From contig NZ_JBPAOH010000022.1 of NCBI RefSeq assembly GCF_050875635.1, positions 1-64,000 of the forward strand: a DNA stretch of 64,000 nucleotides. Reading direction: 5' to 3'. The notes beneath the pieces are model-generated. The model did no database searches, was not told the DNA's origin, and saw only the letters and a list, made by a program, of their open reading frames with translations. The DNA comes from Hassallia sp050875635. Its GTDB lineage: Bacteria > Cyanobacteriota > Cyanobacteriia > Cyanobacteriales > Nostocaceae. Shown here piece after piece: positions 44,282 to 52,158 of the stretch. Each line of letters opens with the position of its first letter. Positions within the stretch are counted from its first letter, which is position 1. Both the position numbers and the translations under genes were made by a program.

Positions 44282-44953
44282 TTAATATCCCAGCCCAGAG
44301 GCGCTTTGCTGCACCTTTTGAGAATTTGGCGTTGTTGTCGTTGGCGGAGCGTCTCCAAGAGAAGGCATTGAGTTGAGATTATGAGATGCCGGATTGATGA
44401 AAATCGCCCTAGCGGGAGTTGGCGCTACCAGCCCGGTTGATGGTTTTTCGCCTTCAGTAGCCATTTTGTTTTGCAGTACCTCGCTGGTTGTTGTCAACTG
44501 TCGCTCTTGGCGTCGCAAATTTTCCAGCTTGCGGTATCCCTGACTCCAAAGTTCTTGAGAATAAACTGTCCAACCATAAACTACTAGCGTTGCTGCCACT
44601 AACAAAAACGCCACAATTGAGGAATTACGATGTATGGCTTGCAAGCGCAGTAACCATAAAGGTGGTGACTCAGAATTAGGCATTACGGGAACGCGCTGTT
44701 GATTTCCCCTTGGACTTTTGGGTGTCGCTGAGGAGCGATTTTGCTTTGGTAATTGTGGTTTGGTCAATTGACCAGGTGTGTGCCTAACCGTTTTATTTGT
44801 GTTTGAACGCCGTTGTCTTCTAGAGGGCATTGGTGTGGAAGTACTGCGCGACGCTGACTCAAAACGCGCAGAAGGCGATTTCCCTGAGGGCTGGGTAATA
44901 CGCCGGAACCAATTACCCCTTGCAGCAACAGCTGATTTGCGACCAACAGCCAT
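44282..44953 (-). CDS. Bitopic membrane protein upstream of ftsI, FtsL/DivIC-like
   Basis: Seen (223 aa): about 110 residues of basic, Ser/Pro/Arg-rich cytoplasmic tail; one membrane helix (SIVAFLLVAATLVVYGWTVY, near 125-145); a short coiled coil (YRKLENLRRQERQLTTTSEVLQNKM); and a Thr/Pro-rich C-terminus. One helix followed by an LxxL-type coiled coil, directly before ftsI, is the FtsL/DivIC plan, though the cytoplasmic tail is unusually long. ATG 44953 is taken as the start; the frame opens 31 codons earlier with no better signal. A divisome scaffold role is inferred. Confidence 0.7.
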   Translation of the reverse strand: MAVGRKSAVAARGNWFRRITQPSGKSPSARFESASRSTSTPMPSRRQRRSNTNKTVRHTPGQLTKPQLPKQNRSSATPKSPRGNQQRVPVMPNSESPPLWLLRLQAIHRNSSIVAFLLVAATLVVYGWTVYSQELWSQGYRKLENLRRQERQLTTTSEVLQNKMATEGEKPSTGLVAPTPARAIFINPASHNLNSMPSLGDAPPTTTTPNSQKVQQSASGLGY

Positions 44954-45529
44954 AACTTTTACTTTTGTGAGGAAAGGAAATACTATATTTTTGGTTGTCT
45001 CTTGATTGCTAAAGTTCAAATTACCTTTTAAGCAATCAGCACACATAACACCCTACACCCTTAAGAGTGTTCTGACAGGTAGCTGCACCAATTTTTGCAT
45101 GTTTGTTAAGTGCGAAACGTTTCAATCAATTTGTATTGCTTGCGACAAGCGGGCTGCGCCAAGCGTTAAGGAATTACAAAAACACAATTTCTGCCCTTAA
45201 CCCCTAACCCTTTTGTTTTAGAGAAAGTTCACATCAGTATGGCTACATAAAACTAGCGAATGGCAAGATGCACTCCCAGGTGAGGATTTTTGGTATGATA
45301 GCGCGGATTGCTACCAAATTTGCTTTCTCTACCTTCAGTAGTAAATTTATCTTCTTCTTGAGTTGAGACAAACCGATCGTATTGCTCTAAAATACTTACC
45401 CTGAACGAAAAAACAAGAAAATATTTGCCATAAATCTGTAATAGGAAGCATTTAAAAAAAAGCAACAAATACGGTATGGTATTCAACAGGCGAAAAATAG
45501 TTCTTGCCATAATTGGTGAAAGAGGAGTT
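44954..45529. other. Gap without a recognised gene
   Basis: About 575 bp between divergent genes. No supported coding frame. It probably contains the promoter of the FtsL-like/ftsI unit on the left and that of the small lipoprotein on the right (45440-45529). No repeat family or RNA was recognised. Confidence 0.5.
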
Positions 45530-45769
45530 ATGAAAATAAAAATCTTTGGTTTTGCTGCAATGTTAAGTCTGGCTGCTCTTCTCGGAGCTTGCGACAGCGG
45601 CGGCGGTGGCGGTACCACGAGCGAACCTGCTGCAACTACTTCCCCCGGCGCACCTGGTGAGCCTGCTGATACTGGCTCTAGCCCTGCTGCTCCTTCTACT
45701 ACTACTACAACTTCTCCTAGCCCTACTACCAGCCCATCTCCTAGTCCTAAAGCTACTACGAGTCCTTAG
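45530..45769 (+). CDS. Small Ser/Thr/Pro-rich lipoprotein
   Basis: Seen (79 aa): leader MKIKIFGFAAMLSLAALLGAC with lipobox LLGAC (Cys21), then a Gly run and a low-complexity tail of Thr, Ser, Pro and Ala (TTSPSPTTSPSPSP). AGAGGAG lies two bases before the ATG. The mature part has no fold-forming sequence, so it may be a surface spacer or wall-associated peptide. Its DNA is more GC-rich than the surroundings. No family is assigned. Confidence 0.75.
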   Translation: MKIKIFGFAAMLSLAALLGACDSGGGGGTTSEPAATTSPGAPGEPADTGSSPAAPSTTTTTSPSPTTSPSPSPKATTSP

Positions 45770-45857
45770 ATAATCTCTTTGGAAAAGTTTACAAAGCAGC
45801 TAATTGGCAGCGCTCCTCACTCTTATCGCACTTAGTTGAGTTAGTTCAAGCGTACTA

Positions 45858-46190
45858 TCAATTTTGAGGTGGATTAAAAGCTTGGAGCGCCCTGAAAGCG
45901 CACTGAAATATTAGTAAGTACAACAAGAGGAGGACACTAGTAAAGACGGTCTTCGCCGCTACTAAGTGTCCGCCCGTGTTTTGTTGTAACCGATATATTT
46001 GTGGTTCCAGATTAACTGTAAGCCCCATAAATAAGTTGAGTCCAAGAAGTAGACTTAGTTTGCGGGTAAAATCCTTTACACTCTTTGTTTGGCGCAGCGT
46101 CTGGTGAGAGGAGGTCGCATCGTTACTAAAAGTTGGTAATGGAAAGATGACCCGGTATGAGGCTTGACAAAGTGCGAGATTTTTATGCAA
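45858..46190 (-). CDS. Doubtful small membrane protein
   Basis: A 110-residue frame with two hydrophobic segments (LSLLLGLNLFMGLTVNL and TVFTSVLLLLYLLIFQCAF) and a plausible end (ALQAFNPPQN). Against it: no clear ribosome site at ATG 46190, and an inverted repeat (GGACACTAGTA / TACTAAGTGTCC, 45932-45971) inside. It may be a real cyanobacterial small protein, a remnant, or chance. The rest of 45770-46387 shows nothing. Confidence 0.35.
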   Translation of the reverse strand: MHKNLALCQASYRVIFPLPTFSNDATSSHQTLRQTKSVKDFTRKLSLLLGLNLFMGLTVNLEPQIYRLQQNTGGHLVAAKTVFTSVLLLLYLLIFQCAFRALQAFNPPQN

Positions 46191-46387
46191 GTCCGATTTA
46201 TAGGTGGAATAAAGGCGCGATGTCTAGCGACAAGCCGCTACGCGTCTACGCCTGAAGACCAACAATCTCAATTAGTACGTAAAGATACTTATAAAAAGAG
46301 AATTTATTTAGACAAAATTAAGAACAGCAATCCGCACCCCAGACGTGAGAAAATTAGTTGAATGTCAGTACATGCGAGCGTGCCCAG

Positions 46388-46720
46388 ATGCGGAGAGTGA
46401 AAGCCAAAAAAGCGATAATATTTTTAGTGGTTAGCATCAGCACTAGTGTAGTGGTATGGTTAGTTAACGATTGGCGGGCATCAGGAATCGCATTACCCGA
46501 GCCATCCGATACACCCGAAGAGATACTGCGAACCGAGATAATTATAGAAGCGCGATCGCCTGTTGATGGCAAACCCTTAACTGCCGGCGAATACGCAGAA
46601 CTACTTACTCAACTGCAAACTAGCCCACCACCAAAACTGACTCCCAAAATCCGCGAACAAGTTTTCTTGCTTCGCATCCGTAAAGCATTACTTCAGGTTT
46701 TTCCCTTTTTAAACTTGTAA
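46388..46720 (+). CDS. Conserved-looking single-helix membrane protein
   Basis: Seen (110 aa): basic start MRRVKAKK, one membrane helix (AIIFLVVSISTSVVVWLV), then a soluble region (LPEPSDTPEEILRTEIIIEARSP, PVDGKPLTAGEYAELLTQL, IREQVFLLRIRKALLQVF). The compact domain with a DGKPLTAGEYAEL motif looks constrained rather than random. The start is uncertain: the frame opens at 46358, and neither ATG has a good ribosome site. It lies 214 bp upstream of glgB in the same direction. No family name known to me. Confidence 0.65.
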   Translation: MRRVKAKKAIIFLVVSISTSVVVWLVNDWRASGIALPEPSDTPEEILRTEIIIEARSPVDGKPLTAGEYAELLTQLQTSPPPKLTPKIREQVFLLRIRKALLQVFPFLNL

Positions 46721-46934
46721 CGTTAAACTTTTCTTTAATTTCCATCACCCGAAAACTACAAGTGCATCACCTTTTTTCTTTATCTCCTTATTTTTCACGC
46801 CACAACAAAGCCGAAGGAAGAATTCATTGGTGAAGTCCCAAAATAGTGGCGACAAAATCTGCAAATAAATGTAAAGAATATATATAGATATTAAAAAAGT
46901 CGTACCAATCACCATATTTCACGTAGGTAGCTTC

Positions 46935-49229
46935 ATGTCCATGACCACGATCGCTCCAGAACAGGTTAACCGCATCGTTTGGAACCAACATCACGATCCC
47001 TTTGAAATACTTGGTTCCCACCTCATCGAACAAAATGGTAAAAACGTCTGGGCTGTGCGAGCCTACCTACCGAATGCGAGTGCAGCTTGGGTAGTTCTTC
47101 CTGAAGAACGTAAAGAATACCCAATGGAAACAGTACACGATCCCCACTTCTTTGAATGCACGATTGAAATCTCAGAACTGGCAAACTACCAGTTACGCAT
47201 TAAAGAAGGAGAACACGAACGTGTCACCTACGATCCTTACGCCTTTCGTTCTCCCCGTCTGACAGACTTTGATTTACACCTGTTTAGCGAAGGCAACCAT
47301 CACCGCATTTACGAGAAACTGGGAGCGCACGCTACAGAAATAGACGGCGTGAAAGGCGTTTATTTTGCAGTTTGGGCACCCAACGCCCGTAACGTTTCCG
47401 TACTGGGAGATTTCAACTACTGGGACGGACGCAAACACCAAATGCGGAAAGGTTCCACCGGCGTTTGGGAATTATTTATTCCCGGACTGGGAGTAGGAGA
47501 ACACTATAAATATGAAATCAAAAATTTTGACGGACATATTTACGAAAAATCTGACCCCTACGGCTTTCAGCAAGAAGTGCGTCCGAAAACCGCATCGATT
47601 GTCACCGACTTAAACGCCTATACTTGGGGTGACGAAGACTGGATGGAAAAACGTCGCCATACCGACCCCCTCACCCAACCAATTTCCGTTTACGAAATGC
47701 ATTTAGGCTCTTGGTTGCACGCTTCTGCCGCCGAACCACCCAAGCGACCCAATGGTGAAATTCAGCCCGTAGTTTCTGTATCCGAACTAAACCCAGGCGC
47801 ACGCTTCCTTACCTACAGAGAATTAGCCGAGCGACTGATTCCCTACGTCAAAGACTTGGGATATACCCATATTGAAATGCTACCAGTTGCCGAGCATCCT
47901 TTTGATGGCTCTTGGGGCTATCAAGTAACCGGATATTTTGCTCCTACTTCGCGTTTTGGAAGCCCGGAAGATTTCATGTATTTTGTCGATCAATGCCATG
48001 AAAACAATATTGGCGTGATTGTCGATTGGGTTCCCGGACACTTCCCCAAAGATGGACACGGTTTAGCTTTCTTTGATGGCACTCACCTTTACGAACACGC
48101 CGACCCCCGCAAAGGCGAACATAAAGAATGGGGTACTCTTGTGTTCAACTACAGCCGCAACGAAGTCCGGAATTTCTTAGTAGCAAATGCCCTCTTTTGG
48201 TTTGACAAATACCATATTGACGGAATTCGCGTTGATGCTGTCGCCTCGATGCTTTATCTTGACTATTGCCGCAAAGAAGGCGAATGGGTGACAAACCAAT
48301 ATGGCGGTAGAGAAAATATAGAAGCCGCAGATTTTCTGCGTCAGACAAATCACACTATTTTCAGCTATTTTCCCGGCATTGTCTCAATCGCCGAAGAATC
48401 TACCTCTTGGCCGATGGTATCTTGGCCCACTTATACAGGTGGACTGGGCTTTAATTTAAAGTGGAATATGGGTTGGATGCACGATATGCTGGACTACTTC
48501 AGCATGGACCCTTGGTTCCGTCAGTTCCATCAGAACAATATTACTTTTAGCATGTGGTATCACCACAGCGAGAACTTCATGTTGGCACTGTCACATGATG
48601 AAGTCGTGCATGGCAAGAGCAATATCATCGGCAAGATGCCCGGAGATAGATGGCAGAAGTTAGCAAATGTGCGTTGTCTATTTACTTATATGTTTGCTCA
48701 CCCAGGCAAGAAAACCATGTTTATGAGTATGGAGTTTGGGCAGTGGAGTGAGTGGAATGTTTGGAGTGATTTAGAATGGCATTTATTTCAGCATGAGCCG
48801 CACCTACAGTTAAAACAGTTTTTCACCGATTTGAATCATCTTTATCGCTCAGAACCAGCTTTATACAGCCAAGATTTTGCTCAAGCGGGGTTTGAGTGGA
48901 TTGATTGTAGCGACAACCGTCATAGTGTGGTTTTCTTTATCCGTCGCGATAAAGATTCAGATGATTTTGTTGTCGTGGTTTGTAACTTTACACCGCAACC
49001 GCATTCTCACTACCGTATCGGTGTACCCGAATTCGGATTTTATACTGAGTTGTTTAATAGTGATGCGCGTCAATATGGCGGCAGCAATATGGGCAATTTA
49101 GGCGGTAAGTGGACAGATAATTGGTCGTTGCACAATCGTCCTTATTCGCTGGATTTGTGTTTGCCACCTTTGGGAGTGTTAATTCTCAAGTTGGATAAAA
49201 AGAAGACAGCAGAAGTGATGGAATCTTAA
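46935..49229 (+). CDS. glgB: 1,4-alpha-glucan branching enzyme GlgB
   Basis: Introduces alpha-1,6 branches into glycogen. Seen (764 aa): N-terminal N1 domain (NRIVWNQHHDPFEILGSH); CBM48 domain (GVYFAVWAPNARNVSVLGDFNYWDG); GH13 catalytic barrel with VPGHFPKDGHGLAFFDG, nucleophile Asp in GIRVDAVASMLYLDY, acid Glu in SIAEESTSWP and ALSHDEVVHGK; C-terminal beta domain ending PLGVLILKLDKK. Full length for cyanobacterial GlgB. A strong terminator follows the stop. ATG 46935 (MSMTTIAPEQ) is used, though the Met two codons later is equally possible. Confidence 0.97.
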   Translation: MSMTTIAPEQVNRIVWNQHHDPFEILGSHLIEQNGKNVWAVRAYLPNASAAWVVLPEERKEYPMETVHDPHFFECTIEISELANYQLRIKEGEHERVTYDPYAFRSPRLTDFDLHLFSEGNHHRIYEKLGAHATEIDGVKGVYFAVWAPNARNVSVLGDFNYWDGRKHQMRKGSTGVWELFIPGLGVGEHYKYEIKNFDGHIYEKSDPYGFQQEVRPKTASIVTDLNAYTWGDEDWMEKRRHTDPLTQPISVYEMHLGSWLHASAAEPPKRPNGEIQPVVSVSELNPGARFLTYRELAERLIPYVKDLGYTHIEMLPVAEHPFDGSWGYQVTGYFAPTSRFGSPEDFMYFVDQCHENNIGVIVDWVPGHFPKDGHGLAFFDGTHLYEHADPRKGEHKEWGTLVFNYSRNEVRNFLVANALFWFDKYHIDGIRVDAVASMLYLDYCRKEGEWVTNQYGGRENIEAADFLRQTNHTIFSYFPGIVSIAEESTSWPMVSWPTYTGGLGFNLKWNMGWMHDMLDYFSMDPWFRQFHQNNITFSMWYHHSENFMLALSHDEVVHGKSNIIGKMPGDRWQKLANVRCLFTYMFAHPGKKTMFMSMEFGQWSEWNVWSDLEWHLFQHEPHLQLKQFFTDLNHLYRSEPALYSQDFAQAGFEWIDCSDNRHSVVFFIRRDKDSDDFVVVVCNFTPQPHSHYRIGVPEFGFYTELFNSDARQYGGSNMGNLGGKWTDNWSLHNRPYSLDLCLPPLGVLILKLDKKKTAEVMES

Positions 49230-49260
49230 GGAGAAAAATTAAGGCTCACGCAAAGACGCA

Positions 49261-49298
49261 CCAGACGCAAAGTTGTTTGCTGCGTCTGGAGCTTTTTT
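49261..49298 (+). terminator. Rho-independent terminator of glgB
   Basis: CCAGACGCA (49261-49269) pairs exactly with TGCGTCTGG (49281-49289), followed by AGCTTTTTT. It lies 31 bp past the glgB stop. Confidence 0.92.
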
Positions 49299-49341
49299 AG
49301 AAGTAATATGAACATTGAAACCTTGTGCTAGGCTATCAAGC

Positions 49342-49569
49342 ATGAAGCAAACTACAGTTTACTTACCAGAAGAAATAGACAATTCTCTCAATACTCTTGC
49401 TCAAACGACTGGACGCACTCAAGCTGAACTTATACAAGAAGCAATACAACAATATCTCCTCCGCACAAACCAACCACTTCCTCAGTGCGTAGGAATGGGC
49501 GCAAGCGGTATGAGAAACTTGTCGGAGCGGGATGAAGAATTGTTATGGCAAGAAGACAAGAGGTATTAG
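49342..49569 (+). CDS. Ribbon-helix-helix antitoxin (VapB/CopG type)
   Basis: Seen (75 aa): MKQTTVYLPEEIDNSLNTLA, the RHH DNA-binding strand and first helix, then GRTQAELIQEAIQQYL, the second helix. A C-terminal toxin-wrapping tail ends WQEDKRY. The start is ATG 49342; the nine codons upstream in frame are not conserved. The last 25 bp overlap the PIN toxin start, giving coupled expression. The first 119 bp of the gene, plus 27 bp upstream, are duplicated at 50087-50232. Confidence 0.9.
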   Translation: MKQTTVYLPEEIDNSLNTLAQTTGRTQAELIQEAIQQYLLRTNQPLPQCVGMGASGMRNLSERDEELLWQEDKRY

Positions 49570-49964
49570 CAGATACCAGTGGTATTTTGGCTCTTCTTGA
49601 TCGGGACGATAAACACCACACAGCAGTAGTGGAAATTGTCCGGAATGAAACAATAATAATTCCTAGCACCATTTTACCTGAAGTAGACTATTTAGCCACG
49701 AAGTATCTAGGCGAACATGTTGCTAGAGCCTTTGTTGAGGCTGTGACTACACGATGCTTTCAGTACTTAAATGTAGACCTTGATGACCTTGACCAAGCGC
49801 TCAAAGTTATGAATCGTTATAAGGATGTTCCGCTAGGTTTAGTTGATGCTAGTTTGGTTGCTTTAATTGAACGTCATCGTATCCAGCGGATTTTAACTCT
49901 AGACCGACGACATTTTAACTTGATACAACCGGAAAAAGTTGAATACTTGGAACTGCTACCTTAG
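49545..49964 (+). CDS. PIN-domain ribonuclease toxin (VapC type)
   Basis: Seen (139 aa): the PIN acidic residues are in place: Asp10 in VLADTSGILALLDRDD, Glu46 in LPEVDYL, and the pair around PLGLVDASLVAL plus LTLDRRHFNLI. These bind metal for RNA cleavage. ATG 49545 lies inside the antitoxin gene with the AAGAATTG context upstream. Target RNA unknown; VapC enzymes often cut tRNA or rRNA. Confidence 0.92.
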   Translation: MARRQEVLADTSGILALLDRDDKHHTAVVEIVRNETIIIPSTILPEVDYLATKYLGEHVARAFVEAVTTRCFQYLNVDLDDLDQALKVMNRYKDVPLGLVDASLVALIERHRIQRILTLDRRHFNLIQPEKVEYLELLP

Positions 49965-50086
49965 CAATCAAATTAGGTTTTGGGATTGAATAAAAAAGCG
50001 ATCGCTCTTTTTCTTGAATGCGATCGCGCAAATCCAAAAGTAACAAAAATGCAAAAATCAGCACTCATCATCATAAAATATGATAG

Positions 50087-50232
50087 TTGAAACCTGATGC
50101 TAGGCTATCAAGCATGAAGCAAACTACAGTTTACTTACCAGAAGAAATAGACAATTCTCTCAATAGTCTTGCACAAATGACTGGACGCACCCAAGCTGAA
50201 CTTATACAATAAGCAATACAACAATATCTCCT
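50087..50232 (+). pseudogene. Duplicated, truncated antitoxin gene
   Basis: 146 bp nearly identical to 49315-49460, exactly 772 bp downstream. The ATG is at 50114. The codon matching GAA (49438) is TAA at 50210-50212, leaving 32 residues: the RHH DNA-binding strand and most of the fold but no toxin-binding tail. Similarity stops at CAATATCTCCT. No toxin gene follows. The rest of 49965-50334 holds one HIP1-flanked repeat (49998-50026). Confidence 0.85.
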
Positions 50233-50334
50233 ATACGGGTTTTATTAATCATTTTCTTATTGATAAATAACAAGATATTTTTAGTTAAAATATACGTATC
50301 TATAACTATTAATATCTCCAAAAATTAAAAATTG

Positions 50335-50676
50335 ATGACAGCAAGTAATATTAGGCAACAAATATTTGAGCATCTTGAAGCCTTGCCTGGAGAGCAAGTA
50401 AAAACCCTCCTATTAACCTGGCTAACAGCTTCGGAAGGAAACTTAGAAGATTTTGAGCAGTTACTACTGAGGACGCAAGGGACAGAAGAATCACTTGAGT
50501 TTGGTGAGATTGACGCAAACCTAAATTTTCAACCTCTCACAGAAGCCCAAATGATTAAGCAAAGCAAGTTGGCTCTTGAAGCTTATCGTCGTGAAGGTTC
50601 CGGAGTCGAACATCATCGCGTGCGGGAATGGGCAAACAGTTTAGGTACTGATGAAGAAGGTTCATGTCCCAGATAG
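50335..50676 (+). CDS. Putative antitoxin of a RelE/ParE pair
   Basis: Seen (113 aa): acidic helical protein (IRQQIFEHLEALPGEQV, LEDFEQLLLRTQ) with a central segment FQPLTEAQMIKQSKLALEAYRREG and a C-terminal VREWANSLGTDEE. The latter pattern recurs in antitoxins paired with RelE/ParE toxins. No ribbon-helix-helix is evident at the N-terminus. ATG 50335 is preferred over the preceding TTG. It overlaps the toxin start by 13 bp. Assignment is mainly from context. Confidence 0.75.
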   Translation: MTASNIRQQIFEHLEALPGEQVKTLLLTWLTASEGNLEDFEQLLLRTQGTEESLEFGEIDANLNFQPLTEAQMIKQSKLALEAYRREGSGVEHHRVREWANSLGTDEEGSCPR

Positions 50677-50954
50677 TTTGGACTCAAGCTGCGATCGCGG
50701 ATTTAAACCGTCACTATGATTTTATCAAACTTAATGAAGCCGATGCGGCAACACGCGCAGTACAAGCGATCGTTTCATCAGCAGAAAGTTTGCAGCAAAA
50801 TCCACGTCGGGGTGCGATCGTTGATGAAGTAGCAGGTTTGCGGAAAATAATAGTGCCTTTTGGTAAATACGGTTATATTATTCACTACGCCATTCTTGAG
50901 GATGATGTGATTATTTTGCGCGTCTATCACGGACGGGAGAATCGACCTGTTTAG
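50664..50954 (+). CDS. RelE/ParE-family toxin
   Basis: Seen (96 aa): QIVWTQAAIADLNRHYDFIKLNE, the ParE N-terminal helical hairpin; LQQNPRRGAIVDEVAGLRKIIVPFGKYGYIIHYAILEDDVIILRVYHGREN, with the family's RK(I)..F..YxIxY strand and C-terminal RVYHGRE. Length and order fit a complete toxin. The start overlaps the antitoxin gene. Confidence 0.92.
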   Translation: MSQIVWTQAAIADLNRHYDFIKLNEADAATRAVQAIVSSAESLQQNPRRGAIVDEVAGLRKIIVPFGKYGYIIHYAILEDDVIILRVYHGRENRPV

Positions 50955-51078
50955 GAAAAATAAGCCTGATAAGTTTAAATTGGCTTGTAGATCAAAGCAT
51001 TAAAATATACAAAAATTAGAGAAATTTTCTGAAAACAGCACATAATATTACAAAAAAATCACGCAGGAAAGGTAGCTA

Positions 51079-51138
51079 ATGGAACCTTTAACAACTGGTG
51101 CGATCGCTCTTTTTCTTGAGTGCGATCGTACTTCGTAA
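51079..51138 (+). pseudogene. Possible 5' remnant of a gene, ended by a HIP1-flanked repeat
   Basis: GGAAAGG lies eight bases before ATG 51079, which starts MEPLTTGAIAL, a beginning common in larger cyanobacterial effector/NTPase proteins. At codon 8 it enters the repeat GCGATCGCTCTTTTTCTTGA (51100-51119) and stops at TAA 51136-51138. The same 29-bp repeat, one base different, is at 49998-50026. The rest of 50955-51291 shows no gene. Confidence 0.35.
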
Positions 51139-51291
51139 CAAGCTGTCGTTAAGTTCAAAAATATTTTATTTATTATTTATTAAAAAACCTAATTTTTAGT
51201 GATATACCTGAGCATAATTCCGAAAAACTACTATCAAAATTTGGCGGTTGTCTGAGTAGTTATTTTCTCTTGTTCCCTTAATAAGACAAGA

Positions 51292-51552
51292 TTAATTGTA
51301 AATATCTCGGCGATGTCCTATTCTGTGAATCGTGATTAGCAAAGGTTCAGTATCGAACGAATAAATGACCCGATAGTTTCCTACTCTCAATTTGAACAGA
51401 CCACTCAAATCAGCACTCAAAGCTTGAGGAGTCAGGTCATCAAAATTTTCACATAACCAGCGAATTTTACGTAATAAACGCTCTTGAATTATTGAAGTTA
51501 GTATTTCTAAATTAGCAACTGCTTCCGCTTTGAACTCGACTTGATAGCTCAT
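51292..51552 (-). CDS. RelE-family toxin
   Basis: Seen (86 aa): MSYQVEFKAEAVANLEIL, then LSADLSGLFKLRVGNYRVIYSFDTEP and LLITIHRIGHRRDIYN. The LKLRVGNYRVIY strand and the C-terminal HRRDIY are the RelE/StbE signature of mRNA interferases. Its ATG overlaps the antitoxin stop by one base (TAATG). Confidence 0.93.
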   Translation of the reverse strand: MSYQVEFKAEAVANLEILTSIIQERLLRKIRWLCENFDDLTPQALSADLSGLFKLRVGNYRVIYSFDTEPLLITIHRIGHRRDIYN

Positions 51553-51767
51553 TACCAGTTCAATCCCAGTTTTTTCGCTACTTCCTCCGGAGGAATACCA
51601 CGTTCCCCGCTTCGAGTACGCTGTAACGAATCAAGTAGCTGCTGTTTAACTTCAGGCTTTAACTGCTTATTCTCCTCAGAATCAATCAACAGAGATTGAA
51701 TAGTTTCCGTAACAGTTTCCTGAATCAAAAGTTTTAGTTCTTCAACGGTCAAATCTTTAACTTGCAT
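51552..51767 (-). CDS. Antitoxin partner of the RelE toxin
   Basis: Seen (71 aa): MQVKDLTVEELKLLIQETVTETIQSLL, then LKPEVKQQLLDSLQRTRSGERGIPPEEVAKKLGLNW. DLTVEELKxLI is a recurring N-terminal motif of small cyanobacterial antitoxins, and the PxEEVAKKLGL end is a toxin-binding helix. ATG 51767 is chosen; six further codons open upstream. A 1-bp overlap with the toxin indicates a complete module. Confidence 0.85.
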   Translation of the reverse strand: MQVKDLTVEELKLLIQETVTETIQSLLIDSEENKQLKPEVKQQLLDSLQRTRSGERGIPPEEVAKKLGLNW

Positions 51768-52158
51768 GAGCTTAACTAATAACAACAGACTATTATATTA
51801 TTGTAATATTTTTTTGATTGAGACTGGGCAAACTTGTAACCATGTGAACGAATTAGGTGATATTTGCTTTTTTTATTAGCTGAATAAATCGACTCATAGC
51901 TAAATCGTGTAATACTTATTGTTGAAAAAATCACAGTTGACATAAATGACACAAATACTGATTATAGGGTCAATACTTTTATATAGGAATGCGATCGCCT
52001 TCATCTTGAAACAACGCAGCCAATTACGATTTTGGTAAAACTCGTATAGGCTTTTTTTAGCTAAAGCACAATCTGAGGGTGGGCATCACCCACCCTGTCA
52101 AATTCATAAACTGTTAGATAATAAAGTGCGATCGCACTCCTTCAACTACAACAAAAAA
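51768..52158. other. Gap without a recognised gene
   Basis: 391 bp of AT-rich sequence with HIP1 octamers at 51991 and 52128. It probably contains the promoter of the antitoxin-toxin pair next to 51768. No terminator or RNA was recognised. Confidence 0.5.

Noticed and set aside
46164..46361. 65-residue plus-strand frame before the single-helix protein
   Set aside because: No ribosome site, no recognisable pattern, and it overlaps the also doubtful minus-strand frame.
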